Below, piece after piece: positions 7,136 to 7,267 of a stretch of DNA of 7,267 nt; within the stretch, counting starts at the first letter, position 1, and every line of letters starts with the position of its first letter. The DNA is taken from assembly GCA_003354055.1 (NCBI GenBank), contig PIVQ01000360.1, positions 1 through 7,267 of the forward strand. Direction: 5' to 3'. The translations under genes were made by a program, and so were the position numbers. Under the pieces are notes generated by a model. That model was given only the letters and a program-made list of their open reading frames with translations. It was not told where the DNA came from and searched no databases. The stretch is from Desulfobacteraceae bacterium (lineage in GTDB: Bacteria; Desulfobacterota; Desulfobacteria; Desulfobacterales; Desulfobacteraceae).

Positions 7136-7267
7136 CTACCTTATCTTCAGCGTACTCAAAGAGATTAATGCCAAGACTACGGCAATGATCCAGAATCTGA
7201 CAATGACCTTGGATTCGTGCCATCCCTTTAATTCAAAATGATGGTGAAGAGGTGCCATCCGAAATAC
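7136..7267 (-). CDS. mraY: Phospho-N-acetylmuramoyl-pentapeptide transferase MraY, C-terminal part (5' end outside the window)
   Basis: MraY is the polytopic inner membrane enzyme that transfers phospho-MurNAc-pentapeptide from UDP to undecaprenyl phosphate, making lipid I. Only the last 43 codons and the TAG stop (7138-7136) are present. They read [13 protein letters not shown] with the conserved triple-His cytoplasmic loop needed for activity, then KVIVRFWII, which leads into the last membrane helix, and the standard C-terminal end STLKIR. The match to the family end is close and unbroken. The frame was found by translating the window edge, because its start lies outside. Its place directly upstream of murD agrees with the usual dcw order (mraY-murD-ftsW-murG). 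Confidence 0.97.
   Translation of the reverse strand, partial: VFRMAPLHHHFELKGWHESKVIVRFWIIAVVLALISLSTLKIR

Noticed and set aside
7071..7267. Possible hidden small gene or leader between mraY and murD, since the tracked murD start leaves a 64-base gap
   Set aside because: The gap codes in frame for the conserved MurD N-terminus, so it belongs to murD. The short GTG frame beginning at 7135 has only nine codons before TGA.
1..7267. A novel defence, mobile or metabolic system in the window
   Set aside because: Every base from end to end is accounted for by standard dcw genes with intact motifs on one strand. No insertion, repeat array or foreign-looking segment was seen.

Overview
The window is a stretch of a bacterial division and cell wall (dcw) cluster. 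All eight genes lie on the minus strand, so transcription runs from high to low coordinates: mraY (3' end only), murD, ftsW, murG, murC, murB, ftsQ, ftsA (5' end only). Each call rests on family motifs that can be read in the translation. This gene order is the classical one of Gram-negative bacteria. The moderate GC content and general sequence character suggest a Desulfobacterota (Desulfobacter-like) sulfate reducer, but that placement is an inference without a database search.

Layout from the upstream side: 7267-7136 holds the last 43 codons of mraY. murD follows, with an unusual start region at about 7072-7140. ftsW overlaps the end of murD by 8 bases. murG overlaps or nearly abuts the end of ftsW. 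murC begins 1 base after murG, murB begins 4 bases after murC, ftsQ overlaps the end of murB, and ftsA begins 1 base after ftsQ and runs off the window at position 1. No gap exceeds about 65 bases. I see no convincing internal promoter, terminator, RNA gene, repeat, mobile element or CRISPR array, so the eight genes look like part of one polycistronic unit with probable translational coupling.

How the genes work together: MurB and MurC build UDP-MurNAc-L-Ala in the cytoplasm. MurD adds D-Glu. MraY moves the finished phospho-MurNAc-pentapeptide onto undecaprenyl phosphate (lipid I), and MurG adds GlcNAc (lipid II). FtsW polymerises lipid II at the septum. FtsQ links the cytoplasmic ring to the periplasmic septal synthase, and FtsA tethers FtsZ to the membrane. 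ddl, often found between murB and ftsQ, is absent here.

I found no undescribed system. The points worth a second look are the missing canonical start for full-length MurD, a lysine in the first glycine-rich loop of MurG, a cysteine at the proton-donor position of MurB, and TTG starts for both ftsQ and ftsA.
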